Assembly (NCBI GenBank): GCA_964247055.1
Contig: OZ176059.1
Location: 2,976,001 to 3,040,000, forward strand
Reading direction: 5' to 3'
DNA: 64,000 nt
DNA from: Paragordius varius
Taxonomy: Eukaryota; Nematomorpha
Shown here: piece after piece, positions 38,950-50,870 of the stretch
How the letters are laid out: each line of letters starts with the position of its first letter
Numbering within the stretch: position 1 is the stretch's first letter
Position numbers and translations under genes: made by a program
The notes under the pieces: model-generated
The model's database searches: none
Told to the model about the DNA's origin: nothing
What the model saw: the letters and a program-made list of their open reading frames with translations, nothing else

Positions 38950-39262
38950 CAGAGGTGACCAAAACAAATGGATTCGCGGGCCGCATTTTCGGCTGCATTC
39001 GAAATTATAGGGGCAAATAAGTATTTCATAACCTGGGAGGTCAAAAATGGAAATATATGAATTACCATTTATTTTACGAATTTCTGCTAATTGGTTGCCG
39101 ATCAGAAAGAGTTGTTTAGAATATTTACTTAAAGAATAATAATTTTATTGTGATTATGTGAACAATTTTTGAAAAATTCTGATTTATATAATTCGTAATT
39201 TATGAAATTTTTCGCGGCCGCACATAACATCTCAGACGGTTGCGTATTGGATACCGTGGATT
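38950..39262. mobile_element. hAT-like nonautonomous element (family F)
   Basis: 'gcagaggtgaccaaaacaaa' and 'ttcgcgggccgcattt' on the left, 'cgcggccgcacataacatct' and 'gcgtattggataccgtgg' on the right. Confidence 0.6.
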
Positions 39263-39881
39263 TGAAAATTTATGGTAAAAATCCTTATGTTGCTATCATA
39301 TTTATATAAAAGAAGCCAGCTAATTTTTATACCGTTATATCCAAAATTGTGTCAACATGTAGGCAAAATCATGGAAAACTAATTTTATTTGGTTCCCCAC
39401 TATTTATTTTCTCGGTTTTTTAGCAAAAAAATATCCAAAATAATATTTTGGGGACTAAGAATTGTGATTTTTTTAAACAGTTTTTTTACATTTCTATGTG
39501 AAATGCGCCTTAAAACCATAAAAAGCATATGTCAAAATTTGGACCAATATACATGCTTTTAAAGTATAATAATTTTTTCTTGTTCTGGGGCAAGTGAATA
39601 AGTGTCGTATAAACTAAATTATAATATTTTTTAAACTTCAACAAGTGTGGATGAACCCTTTGTTAGGAAAACCCAGGCCCCTTATCCTAATATTTATGAC
39701 TTGAAACGCCAAATGTGTTCATATGTATATGACAAGCAAAACTATATAATATAAACTAAGGTCAGAGTTCCTTGGTTTTTAAGCACAAAATCATTTCAAT
39801 ACAGAATTTTTATCGTTATTTTATCAAATACTGGCGTAAATCTCGTGCTGCTACGCAGCCCGAGGAAATACTTCGGACTTT

Positions 39882-39903
39882 GGGGGGGGGGGGGGGGGGG
39901 GGG
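39882..39903. repeat. Poly-G tract (22 G)
   Basis: Twenty-two consecutive G, very rare in an AT-rich genome. It is preceded by two short hairpins (GCTGC-TAC-GCAGC and CCGA...TTCGG). Shorter tracts: C13 at 20260-20272 and G12 at 20922-20933. Confidence 0.95.
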
Positions 39904-40035
39904 CTATTTGAAAAAGGGATAATAAAATGATCTACATATGTGGTTTATTTCGAAACATTATTTAATAACTATAATCTCATAGGAATTTTAAAACGGTGCA
40001 TTTATACTAATATATTGTTTACTTGGGCGAAAATA

Positions 40036-40402
40036 GTTCAAAAAATTATTTTTGTGGACTTTTTTTGAAAAAAGTGGCATTTTACTGGGGGAGCGGGTAA
40101 AAAGAGGGCCTTAACCAAAAAAGCTAGCCGACATGTTCGGCGCAATCGGAAATAATTAAACAAAAATCATATTTGAAATTGAATGGTCCAACACGTTCTC
40201 CGGAAAATTGTCTCAAAGACACGATTTTTGTGGACTTTGATTTTTCTAAAAAAATTATTTTTTACACGGGTGGGCCCGAACTGGGGGACTAATTCAAAAA
40301 AAGGCTAAGCTCTTGTCGGGGCATTTATTAATGATTATATTTTTTCGATATTTGGATTTGAATGGGATTATTGGTTTTCCGGAAACAGATAACAAAACCA
40401 CC
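40036..40402. repeat. Tandem pair of a roughly 190-bp unit
   Basis: Copy 1 (about 40036-40215) and copy 2 (about 40228-40402) share the ordered blocks 'tttttgtggactttt', a G-rich 'ggg...gggg' stretch, 'aaaaaaggct.agc', 'tgt.cgg', 'atatttga.attgaatgg' and a terminal 'tccggaaa'. Strongly diverged. In the intergenic or intronic region downstream of the homeobox gene. Confidence 0.6.
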
Positions 40403-40730
40403 ACTTTCCATTTTTATAAATATATAGATTATCTAATATTATTTTAAAATTTAAATTTTGCAAAAAAATATTATCTAATAATAATTTATTTAATGTGTCA
40501 TATTAGACATGTTAACAATAATAACTAAAATATAACAATAATATATATAAATATATATATATATATAACGTACAATTCACTACTCATTATGTAGCAATTT
40601 TATATTTCACTAAATAAAACTATGGCAAATTAATTAAAACATTTTATCTCAAAATAATTAATATAATAATTTTTTGGCAAAGATAGGATTAAATTAGGCA
40701 TCTTACCTTAGCTATTTTGTTATATATAAT

Positions 40731-43700
40731 TTAATCAGGTTTACTACATATCTCTGGTCCGGTACGTGAGTATTTATATTTAGTGTTATGTTTTGAAGTT
40801 CCAATAAAATTATCCTGGTTACAGTCATCATGAGTGACATATTTTTTATATGTGGTCTCTTTCAACACACCAAATTTTTTGCATTTATATCTTCGATTTT
40901 GAAACCTAATAAAATTATATTATATATTTATTATTCATCAGCCATTTAAATCACCGGGTACCCAACACAAATGATTTGGATCAAAAAAAAATCCCGTGGG
41001 TCGCAAAATATATAGGCATAAATAAATTTTTTTATTAAATTATTGTAAACAAAAGATTGTAAAAACTACCATTAATTTTAACATTCTAGTGTTTACTGCC
41101 GAATTCGGAAAGTATTATTGAAAAAATATATTAAAAAAAATAATTTTATTTGGATTTCGTAAAATTGTGCATTTAAGAAATTTCTTGCAGGCTTCAGAAT
41201 AATTTTGGAGGACCGCGTGTTGGCTACCCCCGATATAGATGAATATATGAAATTATACCAAATTTTGACTTGAGTATTTGTAAGTTTAATGCTTTTGGCC
41301 AATTTGTCCCTTTCATACGAGGTTAAATACGTCTTGGTAGCAAATATTTTTTCAAGTTCTCGTATTTGAGCCTGGGTAAATAGGATACGTTGTCTGCGTT
41401 TAACTGAACTACCTACGACATAATCAGTGCTATTATCATTTTCATGTTTTTGTCTATTTATGTCATTTTTATCCATATCATTATTTTTTATATTTTGATT
41501 GTTAATGCATAAATTGTCCACTCTCTCCTTATTATCAATATCTACTACATTATTAGGAATTGTTTGATTATGAATGCTACAAAAGTTATATGGCATATTA
41601 TGTGTTGGATTAGTTAATGTTGTATGTCGCGAATTTGTCAATTTCGTCCCATTTGCACAATGATAGGGTACAAGCGTTGTAGTAGACCCATAACAAAACT
41701 GTTTTTCTCGTTTTGTGTCACCGTGTTTTTGGAGAGTTTGACACAGTGCAATTAACGTTGAATTTTTCAACCCTAAACATGTTTTATTATTGGCATTTTG
41801 TTTACCCGATAATTTTTTCTGGGTAACCGCGTCAATTGGTTCATCATGAATGTGGCCTATATCGGATTTTGTTGAATCAGAAATAAAGTTTTCGTCGACA
41901 TTGGGACTGTCACCAGTAATATTGGGATTCGTTGGATTGTTTTGAGTATAAGATGGTAAAAATATATGTTGAACAGTATTTTGATTGCGTAAATTTTTTG
42001 ATTCTCCTATCCCTGAGTCAAAATTAATCAAAAATTTTTTGTTTTGATTGATATATGATTTATCATCTTGTGGTGAGGCTTGTTTATTCAGTATGTTTTT
42101 GGTCAGATTTTCATAGCATGATAAGCCAGTCCCATTTCTCTATAAAATGGCATACTTATACATATATTGAATATTGATTATATTTAGTTAGAGGACAAAC
42201 ATATGAATTCGGTTTATTTTTGGCCATAAATTTGGACCAATTATTAACATATAAACATTTAACTATCACAATTAAATATATTTTAAATTTAATTAAATAC
42301 AAACTTTTAACTGTGTCGCAATGAATTTAAATATTAAAATTTGTAAATTTTAAAGGCATAGTTGATAAATTAGACAATTCCATCAAATACAATATCAGTT
42401 CAATGGATCTTTTTAATTTTTCAATTTGAAAATTAGGTTAGTGTACCATAATTAATATTAATCCAGTTGAAATATTTTCCCAAAATTTCCAATAAACAGC
42501 CACCTTTTACTGAATTGTAATGCGCCCTTTGATATAATGCATTACAGCGTATTCCCCAAAACAATTGATATAAATAATTTTTATATGAAAAACCTATGTA
42601 TTTTTTTACCAGGGTGTCTTGCACAAATGGCTTCGAGGGCAGCATATTTTTACTCAGAAAAAACGCCGGGCCGCATTCCCAAAAATATATGGGCATCGAC
42701 AAATATTTCAATTGATTTTTTTTAATATATATAACTGTAAAAAAATTGCGATCACAATATAACTACTATTTATTTTAACAATTTCTACTTTATTGCCAAA
42801 ATTTGGGGAGAGACGTACGTAGTCATAAAATTTGTTTAAATATTAACTAATTTTGCAAATAGTAATTTTTAATTATAAAATTAGGAATTTGATATTTTTA
42901 AAATTTCCTCAGGCGGTATTTTCGGAAAGGTATGCGGTTCGCGTATCTTACACTCCCTGATTTAAATAATAACCATTGGTGTTTTTAGAGCTTAACACCA
43001 ATGTATCGAAAAAACAGCGCACATTTTTTAGTTATTTGAAGACAGCGTTCATATATATATTATATGTTAACACGTTGACGGACAATTGCGGCTATAGCCG
43101 TCAAAGCGAAGTTCACAATGTGGCATGACTGCTATAGCCGTCCAAAACGAAACGGTCGTTTTTAGACACTACGGCTATAGCAGCACAAATGTGCACTTAC
43201 TGGCGTATACGTAGAAGCATAGTGTCGTGTTTTGAAAACATCTTTTTAGGTTGAAGTTCATATTTCACCTGTTATACGAGTTGCAGATTCAGTATGCACG
43301 TGGTTGTGAAGGGAGTAGTGCGATCGTGTTTTCTATTGAATTTATAGTTCTTATTGATACCCTTAACGATTAATTAAAGGTATAATCAAAATTAAGTTTA
43401 TTTAAGCAGAAAGAGTAAAACTATACTTCTAACATTCTAAAAATCACAAAAACATATAGTGTCGATTTTCGAACTTCGCTTGTTCCTACTGTCCGTCAAC
43501 GTGTTAAGAGTTAAAAAAAAGTGTTATACCTGCATTACCGTTGTAAGATAGTATAAATAATATTTTTGATAGGCATTCTGCCACGCATTCAGATAGTATG
43601 TATAATAAAGTAATTTTAATTTGAACGATGTCCCTTGCTCGGTATCCGCGGTTTTGTGGATAGATGATATATTTTTATGATTATTATCTTTATTTAAATC

Positions 43701-44075
43701 ATCAGTTATCTGTTGATTTGCCATTGTTTGTGGGTATAATCGTTCTAAAAAATTTTAATTCATATAAAAATGATGGTGTATGGATAAAAAACGACACAAA
43801 AATGATAGTTATATAATGTTTAAATTATAAACGTGCCACTATAGTATTGTTTAAAATATTTATTTATCATTAACAGTTTTAACTTTATTTTATATACTTG
43901 TTAACTCTGATATGAATGATAAAGTTTGGTCATCCTTATATTGATAGCAATTTGTTTTCCCCTCACTAGGGTCTATATTTTCCATTGCTGCATTCCTTGG
44001 GTTGCGGGCTATTTTTATCAAAGATGATTCATTAACTGTCAACAAATCATTAATTGTAAATGTGGAATTTATCAT
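40731..44075 (-). CDS. NK2-class homeobox transcription factor (NK4/tinman/Nkx2-5-like)
   Basis: Sequence-specific nuclear transcription factor; NK4 genes specify cardiac and visceral mesoderm in bilaterians. Four exons (43898-44075, 43530-43744, 41259-42139, 40731-40905), all GT-AG and in frame, give 482 residues. Residues 6-12 (FTINDLL) form an EH1/TN-type Groucho-binding motif near the N-terminus, as in tinman and Nkx2-5. The homeodomain (about 378-437) begins 'KRRQRILFTQAQIRELEKIF' and ends 'TQVKIWFQNRRYKCKK'; Tyr54 is the NK2-class hallmark, and RRYKCK rather than HRYKMK favours NK4/Nkx2-3/2-5 over Nkx2-1/2-2. The intron splits the Trp48 codon. Residues 60-377 are largely Asn/Thr-rich and disordered, with an aromatic stretch ('YYTYYLNAW') in exon 2. 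An alternative ending uses 38458-38591. A strong donor (AAG|GTAAGA) after the stop also hints that exon 4 is spliced. Confidence 0.9.
40953..41233. mobile_element. hAT-like element adjoining homeobox exon 3
   Basis: Left 'gggtacccaacacaaatg', right 'gaccgcgtgttggctacccc'. Its right end is 25 bases from the exon 3 donor at 41259, so almost the whole homeodomain-splitting intron is element-derived. Confidence 0.65.
42610..42959. mobile_element. hAT-like nonautonomous element (family F)
   Basis: CAGGGTGTCTTGCACAAATG ... TTACACTCCCTG, with 'ggcttcgagggcagcat' and 'tatgcggttcgcgtat' inside. In homeobox intron 2. Confidence 0.65.
43071..43503. mobile_element. piggyBac-type MITE with perfect ends and TTAA duplication
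   Basis: Starts CACGTTGACGGACA and ends TGTCCGTCAACGTG (14/14), between TTAA at 43067-43070 and TTAA at 43504-43507. Subterminal palindromes CGGCTATAGCCG, CTGCTATAGCCG and CGGCTATAGCAG recur within the left 130 bases. 433 bp, no open frame. Its TTAA ends 22 bases from homeobox exon 2 (43530). Perfect ends suggest recent mobility. Confidence 0.92.
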
Positions 44076-44747
44076 TATAAATTAAAGAAAAAATGAGAAT
44101 TTGCGGGTGAGCGTAGGTTGATTGGTAAAAAAAGGTTTGATAACAAGACCCATGTATCTTGTAAAAAGAATTGGAATTATGAATTACATTTTTTTATCAA
44201 ATGTGTAAGATTCAAGTAGTTTATATTTATACTTAGGTATCAATATTGATATTGCTTAATTATATTTTTATAAAAACAAAATTAAAAGTTTTATTTGTAT
44301 ATATTAGCACGATAAGATTTACAGATTTTTCCCGTTTAAATTTGAGGGGGGAGGAGGAGGGGATTAATACTAAACAATACAGCGAAATAAATTTCGATGA
44401 TGATTTATGCAAAAAATTAATAAGTTATATTTTAACAATTTTTATAACAAATTTTATAACAATATAAATATTGTTAGCTATCAATTATCTTATACTCAAA
44501 TATTTAGTTGAGTTGAGTAACTTTGTTTGATGAGTTTTAAATGGTTTTTTTTGCTAAAAAGTATTAACAACATATCGATGAGTTTATCATATTGAGTAAA
44601 TCATGGTATATCAAAAGAAGAATATTACAATCTATAACAATATATATAGATATGTATAATTTGGAGTAGGGATTAACAATGATTGAATTTATAAAAAACC
44701 AATCATAATACATAATATGTGAATTGTAAAAAGTAAAATAATATAAA

Positions 44748-44788
<41 letters not shown>

Positions 44789-46860
44789 GACAAATATCTA
44801 ATTAATCCGTTTTCTAAAACTTTCGGGTTAAAACGATCATTAACTTTCTTTTTAATTTTTAACATCTTAATTACTTAATTTGGTTTTGAAAATTGAACAA
44901 AATTGAATTGTGACTTTTGGTTGTGTAAATGTCCAAAATTTTGGTAAAAATATTTTTAAAAATTCCAGAATAATCACAAAACTGTCAACAATGTAAAAGA
45001 AAACGAAAACCAACTAACATAATAGAGTTATATTTGTTCCGTTACAGAATTAATTATATTTTGACATTATTATTATCTGTGGACATATATAAATTTTTGA
45101 AAAAGATTTAAAAACATTAATTACAAATTAGAAAATACGTGTAAATTTTTTGAAACTTAATTATTATTTGGAAGTGATGGTTCAATTAAAAAATATTCCA
45201 TGAGAGTTTATGATTAACTTTTTGGATTTTAGTTTGTGCCATTTTGAGGAAATTTTTAAAAATCGACATTATTTCACTTCCTCAAATATTATGGTGTTTG
45301 ATTTAAAAAAATTTGGTATTATATTTCTAAAGTTTATTTGATTTCTTATAGCATCTAAAATTTTGCACAAAATTATATATTTTTATTTAAATTCTCCCTT
45401 GAACAAATCATTCACCCCCGAACACCCTCAAATAAATTAAATATTTTTTAAAATTAAACATTACCTATATTATATATTTCTAAAAAATATCTTTATTTTA
45501 TAAAATAATACTGAAAAAATAATAAACTCTGCCAAAAAGAAATTCATATTAAAATGAGTTATAATATTTAACAAACACAATTTATTTTTAGGATGTTGTG
45601 TTAAGACTTTTTTGCAGGAAGTATAATGCGTATTGATGTACCGATTCATACTGAGCATATACGGCAAAGAGCATTATTATTGGCTAATAATAACTAAAAA
45701 TGTTAATAATGCATACTTACCCATCCATACTGTATTTTATTTATAAAGATACAGGTAAAATGAAGTAGTTATTTTTTTTAAAAAAAAGACTAATTGTTTG
45801 GTTCCTATTTATATAGATTTATTTAATTTACTGGCGTTTCATATTATATTGACTCTAGAACTTTATAATCGATCATTATTCGCGCTGCATGAAGGGGACT
45901 TTAAGTTACTAAATATAATATAAAGGATAAGCATACTTAACTTTATGATTTTTTGCCTTAAATCTTAATTTTGGGTTATACGTTTATAGTAAATTAAGTC
46001 GCAGTCTGAGCACCTTTCTCATTGAGAAAAAATAGGGATTAAACGCCTATTAGCGACTTGGATGAATAACATGATATGTAAGGGATTTAGAGCTGGACTC
46101 TTTTTGTTTAAGCTAGAAAGGGTTTCGATGGGTTAACCATATTGTTTCGTCTATTTTCCCACAATCTGTGGCCTTAAATCGAATACAATTTGTTGTAAAT
46201 TTGTTTTTTTTTCGGTTTATAAACAACAAATAGTTAATTTTCAAATTTCACAACAATGTCACATCCCAAACCTTTCATTTGTGTCTTTTAATTCATATAA
46301 AATTAACTAAAGGCTTATAGAAATCAACATATATGATATAATATATAAAAATGTATTTGCTATTGGTAAATTTTTATTATAATAGTTAATTATAAATATC
46401 ACAATAGCTACTAGTTTCAAATCCACAAAAGGGGATTCGTTTTCAAGTCGAAATCATGGCAAAAATATCTATATATACGTAAAAATATTTAATACTTAAT
46501 TGGTCAATCGTTTTTGATGAGGAATTTCAATTAATTGTTAATAGCCAAATGATGATTATGCTAATTGTAATATTTTCCAATATGGAATTTAATATAATTG
46601 TTCGATTTTCTATTATTTTTATATTTACAAAGTTCTAGATCCAGAGCCTCTCTGATGATTTTACCTTTATAAACATTAATATTAATACAACTAACTTTAT
46701 GGAAAAAGTTTTAGCATAAGAAAAAATACCGATAGACCTGGAGTCTACACGATAATATAGTGATAAAGTTTATGTATGACAAACTAGTACAAAAATTTAA
46801 TACGATAATTAACGACATGTCTCAAATAAATATTAAAGGCAATGCTTTAGCAGAGTACGC
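44076..46860. other. 5' flank of the homeobox gene, no gene seen
   Basis: AT-rich. Contains (TA)n at 44750-44786, a decayed family A element at about 45388-45605 ('aaattctcccttgaacaaat', 'atttttaggatgttgtg') and a family D end at 45700-45733. The promoter must lie here but I cannot place it. Confidence 0.55.
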
Positions 46861-46879
46861 CTTAGATTTGTGATATACC

Positions 46880-47075
46880 ATTTTTTAGCCAAAAGCAACA
46901 TTTTTACAACAAAACGCCACATTCTTTCTCCAAACACAACACTTTTTCAAGCAAACTCCACATATTTTCATCCAAATGTAACATTTTTTCGTTTGTCTTT
47001 GTTGAAAAATGTTGCATTGCTTGAAAAAATGTTGCGTTTGGTTAAAAAAATGTTTCTTTGATTGAAAAATAATAT
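46880..47075. mobile_element. Inverted arrays of a 21-bp unit (CAAACRCAACATTTTTTCAAG)
   Basis: Left arm 46889-46990: five tandem units of 19-21 bp of the form CAAAC-CAACATTTTT-CAA. Right arm about 46991-47070: the same unit inverted ('cttgaaaaaatgttgcgtttgg'). The heptad-like open frame across it (46870-47061, plus) is a by-product of the 21-bp period. Followed by 'ggccctaaaagtgccttttt', matching the block at 9868-9888. Confidence 0.8.
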
Positions 47076-47115
47076 AGTCAAACGGTGGCCCTAAAAGTGC
47101 CTTTTTATGGCCCTA

Positions 47116-48640
47116 AATTATTTATTAAATTTTTGATGTATTTTTTTTGAATATTGATATCTAAAAATATAATCAGTTAGGAAATCCTTATCTATTATAT
47201 AATATGGTGGAGGGTCCTAGAAACAAGATAGGTGTTTTGTCAACCTTTTTGATTTTTTATTGATTATCGCTGCTTAGATTACCATCTAATTTATATTCGA
47301 AAAGTAGTTAGATCAATATTATATATTAAAGATCGAATTTAGTGAAGCTTTAAAAAAAATTAAATAAAATTAATAACCTAGACGATGGATACATCATAAA
47401 TTTATCGTGAATTCAATCATAATTAACACAAAGATATTTTAACTATTAAATAAATTATTTCTTATCAAAAACTATTGTATATTAAGTCTTAAAATTTTTA
47501 CAGTAGTATGTACCGATTATTTTTTACTTCAGCGACTAGAAAAGGAAACCCCTCTTGTAAAACTAGTGGATTGTGATTTTACCATTTTTAGTTTGGTATT
47601 TAAATTAATATTTTAATATTTTGTAATTTGGAATTTCATGCCTAGCCCTGATTCATTAAATTTTTTTCTTATTTAATTTCAGTATATTTATGAGCGATTA
47701 GGTTTAGTTTATGCAATCCAAAAGCTTGTTTAACATAAAAAGTATCACATGGAAATGATTAGGCTTGAGAATCGGTCCCGTAACGACTTTAAAATTTATG
47801 GAACTCGATTTTGATTTTATTTTTTTACGAGAAACCATGACTCTATATTTATTTTTTTAAACAAAATTTCCGTTTATATTGTCCAGGAAAGCATTGGCTC
47901 TCGTTCCATGTTTCATACTGAAAAGTTTTTAGAAACTAAACTTTCCCTCAACACCTCGATATTTGATATTGCAATTTAAATATAATAAGATAAAAATAGG
48001 TAGAATTTGATTGAGAGATAGATTTGAGAAAATGCGTGAGTTGTAATTCGACAACATAATAAATCAAATTATTATTATTAATAACTAGTTTTATCTATTG
48101 TTTTTTTGATAAAAATGATTTTTAAAAACTGCAAAAATTTTATTTACTGGTTTAGATTGCTCGGAAATTGATAAATTTATCATATTTAAAGAATTTCGAT
48201 GATTTAAACATTATAAAACAAAGGCTCGATTATTAATAGTTTTTTCTTAGTGGGTAAATATAAAATATTATACCAATATTAAAAGTCACGCCTTATTTAA
48301 CTTGTGGCGTGTTTTCTTTGAGACGGAATAAGGTACTGAAATTACCCCCTCCACATTATTAAGACAAACGTAACGACTTGCGGATACATAGAGAATAACG
48401 CCGTCCCTCCGGGGTTTCATTTTTGTCGTCATTACTAATACTATTGTTAATGTTACTGCTCCTAATTATACCATTACCCGTTCGTCAGCTATAATCTGGG
48501 GGTTTATAATACCAATTAGAAGGGTGTGTGGTAACATATGGAAATAAGTTGGAACGGGCTCTTGATGGGGGATTGCATAGCTAGCTCATAGAAAAGTAAT
48601 GCGAACTTGAGTGCAATGGCATTGGTTTTTTTATAAGCAT
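47116..48640. other. Intergenic, no gene seen
   Basis: AT-rich. 47765-47900 resembles the 'GGTTCC' repeat. 48340-48560 is less AT-rich and is probably the far end of the adjacent minus-strand retrotransposon relic, although no domain is recognisable there. Confidence 0.5.
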
Positions 48641-48649
48641 TAAATACAA

Positions 48650-49120
48650 AATGATGAATCGTGATTTTGAAATCACTATTTACCCGATTGCCTTACAAGC
48701 AAAATGTCCTGAGCTCGATCTTCAGCGAAACCACCAGGGCATGCATAACGGCAAAAGCATGTTTCTAAATAGGATATTACTATTATTGACTGTTCGTAAC
48801 ATCTACCTCCACCCAATGTGCAATGATAAATTAGTACCGCCAGTATAAGTTTTCCATAGGCCCGGAGATATTTAGGTGGAGCCGTTCCCTGGTATTCGCA
48901 TTCTATTGAGCATTTGGGCGCTAAGTGCGCATTTTTTCATATATTAGCCAAACCCGGGCCAGTAACCCTTTTTTACGGCCCAATAGTTTTAGCATGTATG
49001 CCTGGATGGCTATTATGCAGGTACTTGAAAATTTGTGGCTTAACTTTGTCCGGAATTATTGTATTTCCTAAAAATTATAAACCATATCCTCAATTATTTA
49101 TCGCCAAAGGTTTGACCAGG
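48650..49120 (-). pseudogene. Ty3-type retrotransposon integrase relic
   Basis: On the minus strand, 'NTIIPDKVKPQIFKYLHNSH' followed by 'PGIHAKTIG' matches the zinc-binding (HHCC) start of Ty3/mag-like integrases (LH.xHPGI..MK...). Further on, in a shifted frame, 'RLHLNISGPMENLYW' and 'AHWVEVDVTNSQ' match the core 'hIDfaGP......vDahSKW.EV'. Several stops and frameshifts make it dead. The orientation is opposite to the neighbouring gag-protease-RT relic. Confidence 0.65.
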
Positions 49121-49599
49121 GGGTCAGTCCAATTATTGGACCAGGACTAATTTCAATTTCGCTATCGTGGAATCACTATTTAAATTTGATACGCTTGGAT
49201 TAAATCAACTGACCTTGCTACTCTCTGTGCCTTTCTCAAATATCATCGGCTGTTGATTTTTAAAGTGGAATCTCGAACGACAGTCACCTATGTTTTATCT
49301 ACTAATGTAATCCTCTTCTTATATTTAATTACCACGCATATATATATACGGCACAAAATATAGTTTACCCAATATTTTCTACACCAAATTTCCATACATT
49401 AAATTCTTATGCTATAAATATACCCGTCACATTTTGGAGCGGTCGATTTTTTTTAATTTTGTTTTATCGCGATCAACTATATATTGAAACGTATGATAAG
49501 TTTTGAGTAATACATAAATTATATACGTCGTAAATTAATTGTTAATAACATTTCCTTAAACAATAATATAAAAAATATTTTTGCGCTCTCGCCGACATT

Positions 49600-50870
49600 T
49601 CGAATGTAACAAAACTTGAAAAATTTTACTTTCCCCGATTTGCACGATGTATGCTGGGAAGAAATCGAGGCTGGTCAGAAAATATCCAACAAACAAAGAA
49701 CACATTTTTATCGCGTTTTGAATTTTTAGAGCGGAAAGATATCCTGGACAAATATTTTTAGATCTGATTAGAATTAAAACATTGCGCAAACGTGCAATTT
49801 TCATGAATTGATTATACATATTCATCTGTGGACTTAAAGACAAAAAACTTGAAGCATAATGCATCCAGATCTAACAAGGATCACGAGCAGTAAGTGAGTT
49901 TAAATGCAGTAATAAATCTACCCTAGATTATGAAAACTTCAACGTGGAGTTTGACACGGCTAGGGTTAGATGTTTAACAAATGATAGTAATGAAAATATT
50001 ATGATAATAAACTTGGATATGATATATATATGATCAATAAAAGAGGTTGGATTAAGTCTCCCCCGCCCGCAATAAAGATATCATGTTCTCAAAGTGGCTG
50101 CTTTCATCAGTCCAGGATGTGTCCGGCATTCGACAAAGCATGTTATCGGTGTCAGAGGTTACTGCCTGTTTCAAAATTAGGTATGTTAATTAATTAAATT
50201 TAAAACCCCAAATTATTATATTAAACAAAACTCGTTTCGAAATGTTATTCGACACGGGGGCAGACATATCTTGAATTAACTTTCAAACTTGGTGCCGAAT
50301 AGGCAAACTAGAATTATTCCTATAAATTTCAAAATAAATACATATGATAACAATGATACACATATAATAGGAAGAAGCACAGATCCCTAAATAAAATAAG
50401 TAAGATCATCACGTATTATATTACGAATATCGACCTTCCTCTTATTTTTGGAATGGGTTAGATCAATTTATTGATATCCCCCTCCTAAATAAACTATTTG
50501 TGCATAATTTAGCTCACACAAATAATATTTTTAATAAATTCATGGTTAGAAGATAAATTAGGTTATTGGAATGGGCAGCCCATTATGATACATTTAACAA
50601 AGAATGGTAGGGGGAGGGTATTTCCGGCCTGGAGAGTTCCTATTGATTTACAAGAAAAAATGAGCAATGAAAAAAAAGAATATTAACTTAGGAATCATCA
50701 AACCCGTTGACCCGAAACAATCAAAAATTTGTTGGTCTGCCCGATAGTCAATGTATTAAAATCTAATAAAGCATTAAGAATTTGTGCAGATTTTAAGGTA
50801 ACAATTAATAATACATTCTAACAACACCATATTTAATCCCCCTATTTGATGATAAAAATGCCGCGAATCA
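49600..50870 (+). pseudogene. Ty3/mag-like retrotransposon relic: gag, protease, reverse transcriptase start
   Basis: In order on the plus strand: a gag-like stretch with 'FLSRFEFLERKDILDKYF' (about 49710); CCHC-type zinc knuckle residues 'CFHQSRMCPAFDKACYRCQ' (about 50090-50150); a retropepsin active site 'FDTGADIS' (50250-50275), then 'HIIGRS'-like remnants; and the N-terminal RT region 'LKSNKALRICADFKVTINNT' (50755-50815), matching 'KxdGsiRiCgDFK.TvN'. Multiple stops and frameshifts. The catalytic RT palm and RNase H are absent. No LTRs identified. Confidence 0.7.

Noticed and set aside
46870-47061. Plus-strand frame with a seven-residue period
   Set aside because: By-product of the 21-bp inverted array; no codon bias or homologous protein.
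49556-49864. Minus-strand frame of 102 codons
   Set aside because: Antisense to the gag relic on the plus strand.
50080-50115. Minus-strand 'ctgatgaaagcagccacttt' as a hammerhead
   Set aside because: The second core block reads GAGAAC instead of GAAA, and the sequence is explained by the plus-strand zinc-knuckle remnant.
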